Assembly: GCF_001693435.1 (NCBI RefSeq)
Contig: NZ_CM004509.1
Span: 2,232,001 to 2,296,000 of the forward strand
Direction of reading: 5' to 3'
Length of the DNA: 64,000 bases
Source: Gilliamella sp. wkB7
Lineage (GTDB): Bacteria > Pseudomonadota > Gammaproteobacteria > Enterobacterales > Orbaceae
The notes under the pieces are model-generated. The model was not told the DNA's origin. It made no database searches and saw only the letters and a program-made list of their open reading frames with translations. Positions 29,230 to 38,581 of the stretch are shown here, one piece after another. Position numbers and translations under genes: made by a program. Every line of letters starts with the position of its first letter. The first letter of the stretch is position 1.

Positions 29230-29516
29230 AGTAATTTACTCCAATCTAAGTTCTCTTCTTCTGCACCGCGTAATACTGCACATTGAATTCTTGCTCTGAT
29301 AGCACAATCTAAAGCGCCTTTATCATCAATAATAATTAAACCATCAGTTACATTCAGATCATTTAAGGTCTGATTAACAACTGCACGTATTTGATCGCCA
29401 AATTGCTTATTAACATCACTATTAATAACAATTTCAATCCCCGTATTTGGCATGACTTTAACTAACAAATCGCTCGATTCGAGAGTCCCAGCCATAGCTT
29501 CTTTTTGTATTTTCAT
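29226..29516 (-). CDS. citD: citrate lyase acyl carrier protein (gamma subunit) CitD
   Basis: 96-residue carrier whose conserved serine holds the phosphoribosyl-dephospho-CoA arm. The N terminus [18 protein letters not shown] contains the modification serine (GTLESSD); the C terminus ends in the conserved [12 protein letters not shown] ribosome site. Overlaps citE. Confidence 0.95.
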   Translation of the reverse strand: MKIQKEAMAGTLESSDLLVKVMPNTGIEIVINSDVNKQFGDQIRAVVNQTLNDLNVTDGLIIIDDKGALDCAIRARIQCAVLRGAEEENLDWSKLL

Positions 29517-29537
29517 TTTTTTACCTTTTAAAACGTA

Positions 29538-30572
29538 TTAAATTTTAAAGTTATCCAAATTAGCCGAAAGATAATCCCATGTTGTTGGGGGAACCAACGT
29601 TTTAACCTGTTCATATTGCCCAGTAGCCAGTAGCTTTCTTACTAATGAAGCCGAGACAACACAATTGCTTTCGGTTATACGTTCAACTTCAACAACCGTA
29701 ATGGCTGGTAGACTACTTACCGTATTATCTTCAAGCCAATAACGCATCGCTTCGTTATAAGCTTTGGTCACTTCATCAATAGGTTCAGTCCCTACAAATC
29801 GGTGAGTGATATTGAGAGCTGGTGCAATATAATTTCGGAAAATTAACAGATCGATACCCATATAGGCTTGATCAATTTTTGTCTTATCTTTTAGGAAATA
29901 AGTCGGAAATGTTGCTCTAGAAATAATATAGGGTGAGCTTGCATGCACAGTGACATTCTTTATCTGATTTGTGCCATCTTTAACTAGTTTTAAGCGTGTA
30001 TCAAATGAAAATTGCGAGGCATTTTCATTGACAACAAATACATGTAACCAGTCACATTGACTTGCTGCATATTGTACTAAATATTGATGACCCTTAGTAA
30101 AAGGATTGGCATTCATAACAATGCTGCCAATTTTTTTTCCTTCTTTTTTCTGTGCATTAAGTTGTTTACAATATTGCTTTATTCCGACTGGATTGTTTTC
30201 CATTAGAACAACTAAATCAGTTATTTCAACAATAGGGTAAAAACCGCATCCTTTGAAGAAATCTATATTTTCAGGCTTAGTGTATAAAAAAAGGTGAAAA
30301 TAGCCGTTTTCATTGGCATATTTTATGGTTTGATCCATTAAAGTCAGATTTAGTTGATTACCGCGATATTGAGGATCAATAGCAACACATTTAATAATAT
30401 TTCGATCCATACCAGCACAAGCAATAATTTTATCGTTAATTTTCGCTACCATAAAAAGATTAACTTGCGAGTCTAAATCAAGATCAGATCGAGACAATAA
30501 TAGCTTAATTTCTTGATAGTCTTGTTCTGATTTAGAAATATTAACGATGGTATAATCAACTAAATCATACAT
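29538..30572 (-). CDS. citC: [citrate (pro-3S)-lyase] ligase CitC
   Basis: Acetylates the thiol of the citrate lyase prosthetic group, activating the enzyme. 344 residues: N-terminal GNAT-like domain (VAIDPQYRGNQLNLTLMDQ near 84) followed by a nucleotidyltransferase domain with IVMNANPFTKGHQYLV (T/HxGH) near 155 and VSASLVRKLLATGQY near 315. Starts 4 bases after the FAH-family gene ends, with GAGGG inside that gene's tail as ribosome site. Confidence 0.95.
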   Translation of the reverse strand: MYDLVDYTIVNISKSEQDYQEIKLLLSRSDLDLDSQVNLFMVAKINDKIIACAGMDRNIIKCVAIDPQYRGNQLNLTLMDQTIKYANENGYFHLFLYTKPENIDFFKGCGFYPIVEITDLVVLMENNPVGIKQYCKQLNAQKKEGKKIGSIVMNANPFTKGHQYLVQYAASQCDWLHVFVVNENASQFSFDTRLKLVKDGTNQIKNVTVHASSPYIISRATFPTYFLKDKTKIDQAYMGIDLLIFRNYIAPALNITHRFVGTEPIDEVTKAYNEAMRYWLEDNTVSSLPAITVVEVERITESNCVVSASLVRKLLATGQYEQVKTLVPPTTWDYLSANLDNFKI

Positions 30573-30576
30573 AAAA

Positions 30577-31422
30577 TTACCCTCTTTCTGCTACTACATA
30601 ATTGGTTAAACGACCAATTCCTGTAATTTCGACTTCAATCTTATCGCCATCTTTCATAAATACTGGAGGGTTACGTTTTTTACCAACGCCACCAGGTGAA
30701 CCAGTAAGGATGACATCTCCAGGCGATAAACGAGTAAATGTACTAATGTAAGAAATAAGTTCTGGTACAGTGTGCACAAGATTTTTAATACAGTCGTGTT
30801 GCATCTCCTGACCATTTAGATAAGTGGTTAAAGATAAAACTGTTGGATCAGGGATTTCATCACTGGTTGTAATACATGGACCAAATGCGCCAGTACTTGG
30901 CCAGTTTTTACCTGCTGTAAACCAAGTATATTGCCAGTCACGAATAGACCCATCCATATAGCAGCTGTAGCCAGCTACATGTGATAATGCCTCTTCTGGT
31001 TTAATACGAAATCCTTCTTTACCAATAATGATCGCTAATTCACCTTCGTAATCTAACTCGTTAGTGATAGCAGGTTTGATAATATTAGTTTTGTGACCTG
31101 TTTGTGAATCTGGAAAACGAACGAATAACGTTGGCGCTGAGCTAGTTTCGTTAAATTCCGCGCGTTTTTCAGCATAATTCATACCAACACATAAAATTTT
31201 GTTTGGATTTGGAATAACAGGTAGATAAGTAATGTCTTGTTCATCAATGTCACTTGGTGCATCAAGATAAGTTTTGGCGACAGCAAGTCCTTCAGAATCA
31301 GCAAGTAGAGATTTTAAATCGGCATATTTATTACCTAATTTTTCTTTTAAATCAACAATACCATTTTGAGTAAGAAGACCAAAACTTGCTCGACCAGAGA
31401 CAAGATAACTGACAAGCTTCAT
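30577..31422 (-). CDS. fumarylacetoacetate hydrolase (FAH) family protein in the cit operon
   Basis: 281-residue FAH-superfamily enzyme, which use a divalent metal to break C-C or C-O bonds in oxo-acids. Visible: ILCVGMNYAEKRAEF near 76, metal ligands Glu126 and Glu128 in YEGELAII, Asp157 in YMDGSIRD, Lys172 in AGKNWP, and LTGSPGGVG near 238. Flanked on the same strand by citS and citC, 4 bases before the latter. FAH proteins FAHD1 and corynebacterial Odx are soluble oxaloacetate decarboxylases; since citrate lyase yields oxaloacetate and no oadGAB is present here, I infer that role. It could instead act on another oxo-acid. Family secure, function inferred. Confidence 0.85.
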   Translation of the reverse strand: MKLVSYLVSGRASFGLLTQNGIVDLKEKLGNKYADLKSLLADSEGLAVAKTYLDAPSDIDEQDITYLPVIPNPNKILCVGMNYAEKRAEFNETSSAPTLFVRFPDSQTGHKTNIIKPAITNELDYEGELAIIIGKEGFRIKPEEALSHVAGYSCYMDGSIRDWQYTWFTAGKNWPSTGAFGPCITTSDEIPDPTVLSLTTYLNGQEMQHDCIKNLVHTVPELISYISTFTRLSPGDVILTGSPGGVGKKRNPPVFMKDGDKIEVEITGIGRLTNYVVAERG

Positions 31423-31472
31423 GAAAACTCCTTAAAAGCTGTTTTATGCTAAATTTAACTATAAACAAAAGC

Positions 31473-31501
31473 GAACAACCTTAGTTAAACTAAGGTTGTT
31501 C
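31473..31501 (-). promoter_or_regulatory. strong hairpin citS|FAH gene
   Basis: Perfect 12-bp stem GAACAACCTTAG/CTAAGGTTGTTC with a 5-base loop, 15 bases after the citS stop. The minus strand continues GCTTTTG, too weak for full termination; probably partial termination or mRNA stabilisation, lowering the enzymes relative to the transporter. Confidence 0.6.
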
Positions 31502-31515
31502 TTTAAAATTTTAAT

Positions 31516-32937
31516 CTAAACTAAGAAATTGCCGAGAATGAGTAATGACACTGATACATTTATTGCACCACCTATACGGGTTGCAATTTGAGCAAATGGC
31601 ATTAACTCCATACGTTCTGCGGCAGTTAAGATTGCCACGTCACCTGTTCCGCCTTGACCACTTTGACAGCATGAAATAACAGCAGCATCAATCGGATACA
31701 TACCTAATTTTTTAGCGACAAAGAAACCAGTGGTGACTAAACTAACAACAGTACAAACAATAACAATTAAATTTGTAATGGTGAAAGCTGCAACGATTTT
31801 ATCCCATGGAGTGATTGCTACACCTACCGCAAATAGAATTGGATAGGTAACAGACGTTTGGAAAAATTTATAAACGACTTGTGAACCACTTAATACTTTC
31901 GGTGAAACACCTGATACTAACTTAACAAAAACTGCAGCAAATAACATTCCTACCGGAGCTGGAATACCTGTTAATTTATGACCAATCATACCAATCATAT
32001 AAAGAATTGCTGCTAATAATACACCTGAAGCAAATGTTGTTACGTCGATAACTGGTTCAGCTTTAGCTGCTTTTTTATCACCCATTAACTCATCATCTTC
32101 TGAAGCTGGCAGTAATCGACCATTACCAGTTAAATGCGGGTAAGCTTTACCAAGACGGTTAAGAACACCACCACAAATAATACCTGTTAATCCACCTAGC
32201 ATAACAATTGGTAATACACGACCAAGTGCTTCACCTTGTTCCATACCTAATATTGATGCATATCCGATTGAAAGAGGAATCGCACCTTCACCAACACCAC
32301 CTGCCATGATAGGTAATACTAAGAAGAAGAATGTTTCAAATGGAGATAAACCTAGTAAATAACCAACACCAACACCAACTAACATTCCAACGATTTCACC
32401 ACATACCATCGGTCCGAATATTTTTAAGAATCCTTGAATAAGTGTTCTCTTATCCATATTCATAATACTACCAACGATAATACAACAAATGTATAGATAC
32501 AAAATGTGTGTATCTTTATAGAATTTTGTTGTTGCTTGGACGACCGGAGTAGGTAAAATACCATAATAAACTAGCGCTGATGGAATAAAGGTTGCACAGA
32601 TCGCTGCTGCACCCATTTTTCCAACGATTGGTAATCGTTTACCGATTTCACCACATAGGAAACCAAAGAAAGCACAAGTTACCACCATCACAACAATTTC
32701 GCTAGGTAATTTACCAGTTACTAACACTTCGGCGAAAATTAGGATACCAGCAATTATAAATAATGGAAGCGGGATTACACCAATTTTATAATTGTCCATA
32801 AGCCGCCACCAATTGTACGGCCATCCTGTTTGTTGTTGTTTTACATTGTAAGGCCATTTATCATGTTTTTTTTCATCAGAACTTGATACTGATTCTTCTT
32901 CAGTCCGCGTTTTTCCGATTGAATTAAGATCCGCCAT
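31516..32937 (-). CDS. citS: 2-hydroxycarboxylate transporter family citrate carrier (CitS-like)
   Basis: 473-residue membrane protein of the 2HCT family, which move citrate or malate with Na+ or H+, or exchange them. Both family re-entrant loops are visible: GGVGEGAIPLSIGYA near 215 and GQGGTGDVAILTAAERM near 425; MPFAQIATRIGG near 445 contains the arginine equivalent to Arg428 of Klebsiella CitS. The N-terminal 30 residues are charged and cytoplasmic. GGAG ribosome site. First gene of the operon, divergent from citA. Confidence 0.92.
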   Translation of the reverse strand: MADLNSIGKTRTEEESVSSSDEKKHDKWPYNVKQQQTGWPYNWWRLMDNYKIGVIPLPLFIIAGILIFAEVLVTGKLPSEIVVMVVTCAFFGFLCGEIGKRLPIVGKMGAAAICATFIPSALVYYGILPTPVVQATTKFYKDTHILYLYICCIIVGSIMNMDKRTLIQGFLKIFGPMVCGEIVGMLVGVGVGYLLGLSPFETFFFLVLPIMAGGVGEGAIPLSIGYASILGMEQGEALGRVLPIVMLGGLTGIICGGVLNRLGKAYPHLTGNGRLLPASEDDELMGDKKAAKAEPVIDVTTFASGVLLAAILYMIGMIGHKLTGIPAPVGMLFAAVFVKLVSGVSPKVLSGSQVVYKFFQTSVTYPILFAVGVAITPWDKIVAAFTITNLIVIVCTVVSLVTTGFFVAKKLGMYPIDAAVISCCQSGQGGTGDVAILTAAERMELMPFAQIATRIGGAINVSVSLLILGNFLV

Positions 32938-33010
32938 ATTTTATATTTCTCCAAAAAAATTTGAATTTGTTAGATTGGCGCATATGGTTACAAAATTTTA
33001 ACCCTAATTT

Positions 33011-33026
33011 TGTGATTTAAATCATA
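33011..33026. promoter_or_regulatory. CRP- or FNR-like site between citS and citA
   Basis: TGTGATTTAAATCATA differs from the CRP palindrome at one defined base; the inner GTGATTTAAATCAT matches FNR TTGAT-N4-ATCAA at 12 of 14. Either catabolite or anaerobic control would suit citrate fermentation. Confidence 0.5.
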
Positions 33027-33121
33027 CTTTAAGTGTGGTTTTTATGGTTTTAAAGGCTCTATGTTTTTTAATGCTGTGATAAACTCAATGTCAATAGTCA
33101 ATTTTCAATGTGAGCGTTATT

Positions 33122-34711
33122 ATGCGAAAAAAAGTACAATTATCTTTTGCGACGAAATTATTTCTGTCTCTTTTGCTTTTTTCGTTAATAATACTCGCGC
33201 TTTTACAAAGCTATATATGGAATGCAACTAAAACTACATTGTATCGAAGTTTGGGTGAAAAGGCGCAAGTTCAAGCGAAAGAATTGTCCGTTATTCCGAG
33301 TTTAATAAAATATGTTAAAGAAAAAGATACCGTCAATTTAGCTAATTTAGTTAACGATATTTTTGAACAAAGTGATGCCAGTTACATCGTTATTGGCGAT
33401 GAACAAGCTTATCGTTTATATCATACCTCGAATGATAAGTTACATTCCCCAATGGTAGGTGGAGATAATCAAGAAGTACTGAGCGGAAATAGCAGTATTT
33501 CTATTAGCGAAGGTTCGCTAGGTTTAGCACTACGAGGCAAAGCTCCTATTATGGATCAAGGTAAAATAATAGGTATTGTCTCTGTTGGTTATATGATTGA
33601 TGATATATATGTATTACATATTAACCAATTTATACCCATTATCATTTTTTGTTCCTTACTCTTTTTTGCTTTGTTTGTATTTTCGTTCTTTTTTTCAAAA
33701 GCAGTAAAAAAACAGATGTTTAACTTAGAGCCAAAAGCGATTGCTTTGTTGGTTAAAAGTCAAAAATCAATAATGGAATCTATTTTTGAGGGCATTATTG
33801 CCATTGATCTTAATTATAAAATTATCAATATCAATCAATCGGCTCGAAACATGTTAGACATTATTGCAAGTGATCAAGAATTGCTTAACCATGATTTACG
33901 TTATTTTATCAAATCAACTGATTTTCTTTACGGAAATGAAAATCAGACAAAAGATGTACACGATCATATTTGTTACTTTAATAATATTATTGTTATTGCA
34001 AACCGGATTCGTGTGATTGTGGATGATCAAATTCAAGGTTGGGTGATCACTTTTCGTAATTATGATGATATCAATTTATTAAGTATGAAATTAACGCAAG
34101 TAACTCAATACATTGATAATTTGCGAGCTTTACGACATGAGCACCTTAATTGGATGGCGACTTTGTCAGGGCTCATCTATATGAAACGTTATGAAGAAGC
34201 ACAATCTTTTATCACCCTACATTCGGCGGATAATCAAAATTGTTTAGATTTTATTTCTGAGCATTTCAAAATACCGGCTATATGTGGATTATTAATAGGT
34301 AAATATTCAAAGTCACATGAAATTGGCTTGAATTTAGTCTTTGACCCTGCATGTCAATTAAGTGCATTACCAGCATTGATTACTGAAACCGAATTTATGT
34401 CAGTGCTGGGTAATTTACTTGATAACGCTTTCAATGCGTGCTTAAAAAACAATCAGGGTGATAAAACGATTTATTTGTATCTGAGTGATGCAACGGATGA
34501 AATTGTATTAGAAGTAAGCGATCAAGGATGTGGTATAGATGCAAGTATTCGAGAATCAATATTCGAACCCGGCGTAACCTCTCAAGATGCTAAAGAGCAT
34601 GGTATTGGTTTGCATCTTGTTTCAACCTACATAAAAAAGGCCAATGGTTATATTACATTTGAAGATAATACACCATATGGAACAATTTTTTCAGTTTTTA
34701 TACCTAAATAA
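33122..34711 (+). CDS. citA: citrate sensor histidine kinase CitA (DpiB)
   Basis: Membrane sensor for external citrate. About 529 residues from the ATG at 33122 (a GTG at 33110 is also open): TM1 about 10-30, periplasmic PDC domain about 35-170 with AYRLYHTSNDK and GLALRGKAPI matching the citrate-binding arginines and histidine of Klebsiella CitA, TM2 about 175-195, cytoplasmic PAS about 215-320, the phosphorylated histidine in LRHEHLNWM, and the ATPase boxes LDNAFNAC, DQGCGID, HGIGLHLV. Forms a pair with citB 17 bases downstream. Confidence 0.93.
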   Translation: MRKKVQLSFATKLFLSLLLFSLIILALLQSYIWNATKTTLYRSLGEKAQVQAKELSVIPSLIKYVKEKDTVNLANLVNDIFEQSDASYIVIGDEQAYRLYHTSNDKLHSPMVGGDNQEVLSGNSSISISEGSLGLALRGKAPIMDQGKIIGIVSVGYMIDDIYVLHINQFIPIIIFCSLLFFALFVFSFFFSKAVKKQMFNLEPKAIALLVKSQKSIMESIFEGIIAIDLNYKIININQSARNMLDIIASDQELLNHDLRYFIKSTDFLYGNENQTKDVHDHICYFNNIIVIANRIRVIVDDQIQGWVITFRNYDDINLLSMKLTQVTQYIDNLRALRHEHLNWMATLSGLIYMKRYEEAQSFITLHSADNQNCLDFISEHFKIPAICGLLIGKYSKSHEIGLNLVFDPACQLSALPALITETEFMSVLGNLLDNAFNACLKNNQGDKTIYLYLSDATDEIVLEVSDQGCGIDASIRESIFEPGVTSQDAKEHGIGLHLVSTYIKKANGYITFEDNTPYGTIFSVFIPK

Positions 34712-34728
34712 TAAAAAGAGGTAAATGC

Positions 34729-35439
34729 ATGAGTGAGCTTAACGAGTATAAAGAAGATGCTATAAAAGTTCTTATTGTAGAAGATGAACCTATTTTAGCA
34801 GAATTAAATGCTGAGTTTATTCAAAGAGATACAAAAGTAAAAGTCGTTGGGATCGCGTCAAATTTAGAAGAAGCTAAAATAATGGTTGAAAAGTTAAAAC
34901 CAACATTAATTTTACTTGATAATTATTTACCTGATGGTAAAGGTATTGAATTATTTGAATACATTATTAATAACAAACTAGATTCTTATGTTATTTTTAT
35001 CACTGCAGCAAGTGATATGGATACGTGCAGTAAAGCTATACGTTTTGGTGCTTTTGATTATTTAATTAAACCTGTATCTTACCAACGTTTAAAACATTCA
35101 CTTGAGCGTTTTGAACTTTTCTTATATCGTCAAAGTTTACAAAAACATGTCAATCAAAGACGCATTGATGAACTGTTTAATTTGCAAACTAAGGATTTTG
35201 TTGATATCAATCGCCATTCTAAAGGAATTGAAGAGATTACTTTACAAAAAGTTAAAGATCTATTTATGCAGACAGATGAACCGCAAACGGTCGATCAAAT
35301 AGTAGAAAAAGCAAATATTAGCAAAACTACTGCCAGACGATATTTAGAATATTGTGTCCAAACTAAATTATTAATCGTTGAACTTAATCACGGTAAAATA
35401 GGTCGTCCTGAAAGACTCTATAAACGATTAGGAAAGTAA
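34729..35439 (+). CDS. citB: citrate response regulator CitB (DpiA)
   Basis: 236-residue activator: receiver domain 12-125 with acidic pocket Glu18/Asp19, phosphorylated Asp64 (LLDNYLPDG) and Lys114 (YLIKPVS), a linker, then a C-terminal helix-turn-helix near 190-215 (DQIVEKANISKTTARRYLEY). Presumed to activate the divergent citS operon when CitA detects citrate. Ribosome site AAGAGG. Confidence 0.92.
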   Translation: MSELNEYKEDAIKVLIVEDEPILAELNAEFIQRDTKVKVVGIASNLEEAKIMVEKLKPTLILLDNYLPDGKGIELFEYIINNKLDSYVIFITAASDMDTCSKAIRFGAFDYLIKPVSYQRLKHSLERFELFLYRQSLQKHVNQRRIDELFNLQTKDFVDINRHSKGIEEITLQKVKDLFMQTDEPQTVDQIVEKANISKTTARRYLEYCVQTKLLIVELNHGKIGRPERLYKRLGK

Positions 35440-35599
35440 TTATTTCTGCACAGTTAATACGTTAATCCTGTTTTATATAATTTATGATTATATAAATATG
35501 CTTATTCGTTATTTTAACCGCTAAATATTTGATGCTAGATTGAATAAATCCAACTGTTGGAAAGTTTCAACTGCAGCACCAAATATTAGGAGTAAGCGT

Positions 35600-36565
35600 A
35601 TGTCTATAGGAAAAGTAGTCACTACAGAAAATAATGAAATAAACCAAGATGGCGCCTTTGTACGTCAAACTAACCGATTCGACACTCCATTTGGTAGTGA
35701 ACCAGGTTTATTACCGGTAGAATCAGGTCGTTATCGTTTAATTTGGGCGGCAATTTGTCCTTGGGCTCATCGTCAGATGATCGCGATTAAATTATTGGGT
35801 TTAGAGGATGTCATTAGTGTTGGTAAAGTTTCCCCTATCCGCACACCCCATGGCTGGGAATTTTCGCTCGATCCTAATGGTGTTGATCCTGTTTTAGGTA
35901 TTCGCTATTTACCAGAGATTTACGCTAAAACAGATCCAGAATACAGTGGACGAGCAACCGTTCCTACCGTAGTTGATGTAAAAACCGGCAAAGTGGTTAA
36001 CAATGATTATTTTAGATTGACCAACTATTGGGAAACCGTATTTAAACCTTTTCACAAAGCTGGTGCACCTGATCTTTATCCTGAACATTTACGTACTGAA
36101 ATTGATGAATTGAATGATGTCATATTTCATGAAGTAAATAATGGTGTATATAAAGCTGGATTTGCCCGGACACAAAAAGCCTATGAACATGCTTATCATC
36201 TTGTTTTTAATCAATTAGATCAATTAGAACAACGATTAAGTCAATCCCGTTATCTTTTTGGCGATAAAATTACCGATTCCGATATTCGCTTATATGTTAC
36301 GCTAGCCCGATTTGATGTTGCCTATTATTCTGCTTTTAATACCAATCGAAATAGAATTATCGACTATCCTAATTTATGGGGATATGCGCGAGATCTCTAT
36401 CAAATACCTGCATTTGGTGAGACCACTGATTTTGATGCGATAAAAAAAGGTTATTTCTTAGGTAATAATGCTCACAATCCTTATGATATCTTGCCTTTAG
36501 GGCCAGATACGAGTAATTGGAAAACGCCACATAATCGAGATAAACAATTTAGCTCAGTTAACTAA
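35600..36565 (+). CDS. yqjG: glutathionyl-hydroquinone reductase (YqjG, Xi-class GST)
   Basis: Reduces glutathionyl-hydroquinones using glutathione. 321 residues from the ATG at 35600, preceded by AGGAG; a TTG at 35540 would add 20 residues without family support. The active-site cysteine lies in AICPWAHRQM near 55, followed by SGRATVPTVVD and VNNDYFRLTNYWE, and a helical C-terminal domain with SRYLFGDKITDSDIRLYVTL. The ABC importer genes start 17 bases downstream on the same strand, an unusual partnership. Confidence 0.92.
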   Translation: MSIGKVVTTENNEINQDGAFVRQTNRFDTPFGSEPGLLPVESGRYRLIWAAICPWAHRQMIAIKLLGLEDVISVGKVSPIRTPHGWEFSLDPNGVDPVLGIRYLPEIYAKTDPEYSGRATVPTVVDVKTGKVVNNDYFRLTNYWETVFKPFHKAGAPDLYPEHLRTEIDELNDVIFHEVNNGVYKAGFARTQKAYEHAYHLVFNQLDQLEQRLSQSRYLFGDKITDSDIRLYVTLARFDVAYYSAFNTNRNRIIDYPNLWGYARDLYQIPAFGETTDFDAIKKGYFLGNNAHNPYDILPLGPDTSNWKTPHNRDKQFSSVN

Positions 36566-36582
36566 CTTTATTATTGGGATAG

Positions 36583-37329
36583 ATGCGGATGCCAAATATA
36601 ATTGATTTTGGATTGATTTTTACCCAAATACCCACATTGCTCGCTTATTTGCCAGTAACGCTTTTTATTACGATTTTTTCGATGTTACTTGGCGTAATAT
36701 TGGGTTTAATTATTGCAGTAATTAAAATGAATAAAATACCGGTTTTAACACAAATTGCTGCGGTATTTGTTTCATTTATAAGAGGAACGCCATTGTTGGT
36801 ACAGCTTTATCTGAGCTTTTATGGAATTCCAATTTTATTACGTTATATTAATTATTTTTATGATACAAATTTCAATATGAATGGATTACCACCCATGTTA
36901 TTTGTATTGATTGCTTTCTCTTTTAACGAAGCTGCCTATAATTCTGAAACAATTCGCGCGGCATTACAATCGGTAAATAAAGGGCAAATTGAAGCAGCAC
37001 AGTCATTAGGAATGACCTATGGTCAGTTATTACGTCGAATTGTTATTCCAGAAGCTTTCATTGTGGCGCTACCTAATTTAGGAAATACTTTAATTGGCTT
37101 ACTCAAAGGTACTTCACTTGCTTTTGTTTGTTCCGTTACCGAAATGACCGGGAGGGGTAAAACATTGGCGGGTCATAGCTATCGCTATTTTGAGGTTTAT
37201 ATCTCACTTGCATTAATTTATTGGGCATTAACCATATTAATTGAGTTACTTGTTAAATATTTAGAAAAGCGATTGACGATAAGCGACGATAAAAATACGC
37301 CCAGTTACCGAAAAGGAAAATGGTTATGA
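36583..37329 (+). CDS. polar amino-acid ABC transporter permease
   Basis: 248-residue HisM/TcyL-type permease with about five membrane segments. The EAA loop that docks the ATPase reads EAAQSLGMTYGQLLRRIVIPEA near 140. FVSFIRGTPLLVQLYLSFYG near 65 is typical of the family importing cystine, arginine or glutamine. It overlaps the ATPase gene by 4 bases. Substrate not determined; cystine or an S-substituted cysteine is a guess from the neighbourhood. Confidence 0.88.
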   Translation: MRMPNIIDFGLIFTQIPTLLAYLPVTLFITIFSMLLGVILGLIIAVIKMNKIPVLTQIAAVFVSFIRGTPLLVQLYLSFYGIPILLRYINYFYDTNFNMNGLPPMLFVLIAFSFNEAAYNSETIRAALQSVNKGQIEAAQSLGMTYGQLLRRIVIPEAFIVALPNLGNTLIGLLKGTSLAFVCSVTEMTGRGKTLAGHSYRYFEVYISLALIYWALTILIELLVKYLEKRLTISDDKNTPSYRKGKWL

Positions 37330-38084
37330 TTCATGTTAATAATTTAACGTTATCTTTTCACGGTAATTGTATTTTGGACAGCATCAATCTTCATATTCAA
37401 CCTCATGAAATTGTTGCCATTATAGGAGCATCAGGAGCGGGAAAATCAACATTTCTACGTTGTCTTAATTTATTAGAGAAACCACAATCAGGTAATATTA
37501 GTATTGATAAGCTATCGTTTGATGTAAGCAAATTTAAACGAGATCAAATTGTTAAATTTCGCCAGCAAACCGCTATGGTTTTTCAGCAATTTAACCTTTT
37601 TCCTCAAAAAAATGCATTAGAAAATGTGATGGAAGGATTAGTAATTGTAAAAAAATATCCTAAAGAAAAAGCCAAACAGATTGCGTATGAAAAATTAGTT
37701 GAAGTTGGTCTTGCTGATAGAATTGATCACTATCCTAAACAACTTTCAGGCGGCCAACAACAACGAGTGGCTATTGCTAGGGCATTAGCGATGAACCCTA
37801 AAGTTTTATTACTTGATGAACCGACTTCTGCATTAGATCCTGAGCTAGTTGGTGAGGTATTAGCAACAATAAAAATGGCTGCTAAATCAGGTATAACGAT
37901 GATTCTAGTTTCTCATGAAATGAGTTTTGTACATGATATTGCAACACGAGTTTTATTTTTAGATAAAGGACAGATTATTGAAGATGGTTCGCCTGATAAA
38001 GTATTTCTAAATCCTGTTCAACAAAGAACAAGAGATTTTCTATCCAGATATTATTCTGCTATGCAAATGGATTATGAAATTTAA
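37326..38084 (+). CDS. polar amino-acid ABC transporter ATP-binding protein
   Basis: About 252 residues. Walker A GASGAGKST near 36, Q-loop FQQFNLFPQ, signature LSGGQQQRVAIARAL near 140, Walker B VLLLDEPTSALDP and the switch histidine in LVSHEMSF. I chose ATG 37326, 8 bases after AGGA; an ATG at 37320 is in frame. Pairs with the upstream permease. Confidence 0.9.
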   Translation: MIHVNNLTLSFHGNCILDSINLHIQPHEIVAIIGASGAGKSTFLRCLNLLEKPQSGNISIDKLSFDVSKFKRDQIVKFRQQTAMVFQQFNLFPQKNALENVMEGLVIVKKYPKEKAKQIAYEKLVEVGLADRIDHYPKQLSGGQQQRVAIARALAMNPKVLLLDEPTSALDPELVGEVLATIKMAAKSGITMILVSHEMSFVHDIATRVLFLDKGQIIEDGSPDKVFLNPVQQRTRDFLSRYYSAMQMDYEI

Positions 38085-38101
38085 TCAGTTAAGAGGTCGT
38101 A

Positions 38102-38527
38102 ATGGATATTACTATTCAACAACACTGTGAGGATATAAATTGGCAGGAAGTTGCTGATTTACTGAAATTTTATGGATTAAGCACCTTAGATGCTAAAACA
38201 CAAGAACAGGTATTTCGAAATAGTTATGCAGTGGTATTTTTATTAGATAATAATCGTGTTGTCGGTGTGGGGCGAGCATTATCAGACGGTATTTGTCAGG
38301 CGGCAATATATAACATTGCCTTAGCTAAATACTTACATGGACAGCAATATGGTAGGTTAATTGTCGATAAACTTATTGAGCAAGTTAAGGATTGTAATAT
38401 TATTCTTTATACCCATCCTCAAACAGTTGAGTTTTATAAAAATTTAGGTTTTGACCTGATGAAAACAGGCATGGCGATATATCAAAAAGATCATCGTCAT
38501 GAAATGAAAGAAATGGGATTTATTTAA
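38102..38527 (+). CDS. GNAT-family N-acetyltransferase
   Basis: 141-residue GNAT protein. The acetyl-CoA loop is weakly visible as LAKYLHGQQYGRLIVDKLIEQ (GxxYG form), followed by ILYTHPQTVEFYKNLGFDLMKTGM, the usual C-terminal beta-bulge. It lies between the ATPase and binding-protein genes of the importer, so it probably modifies the imported compound or a product of it. Gene clusters for S-substituted cysteine salvage in Bacillus also combine an importer and an acetyltransferase; that analogy is inference. Confidence 0.75.
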   Translation: MDITIQQHCEDINWQEVADLLKFYGLSTLDAKTQEQVFRNSYAVVFLLDNNRVVGVGRALSDGICQAAIYNIALAKYLHGQQYGRLIVDKLIEQVKDCNIILYTHPQTVEFYKNLGFDLMKTGMAIYQKDHRHEMKEMGFI

Positions 38528-38581
38528 TATAACCCACTTAACTATAGGTTTAACAATATCAAACTAAAGAGGATTTGTGTT

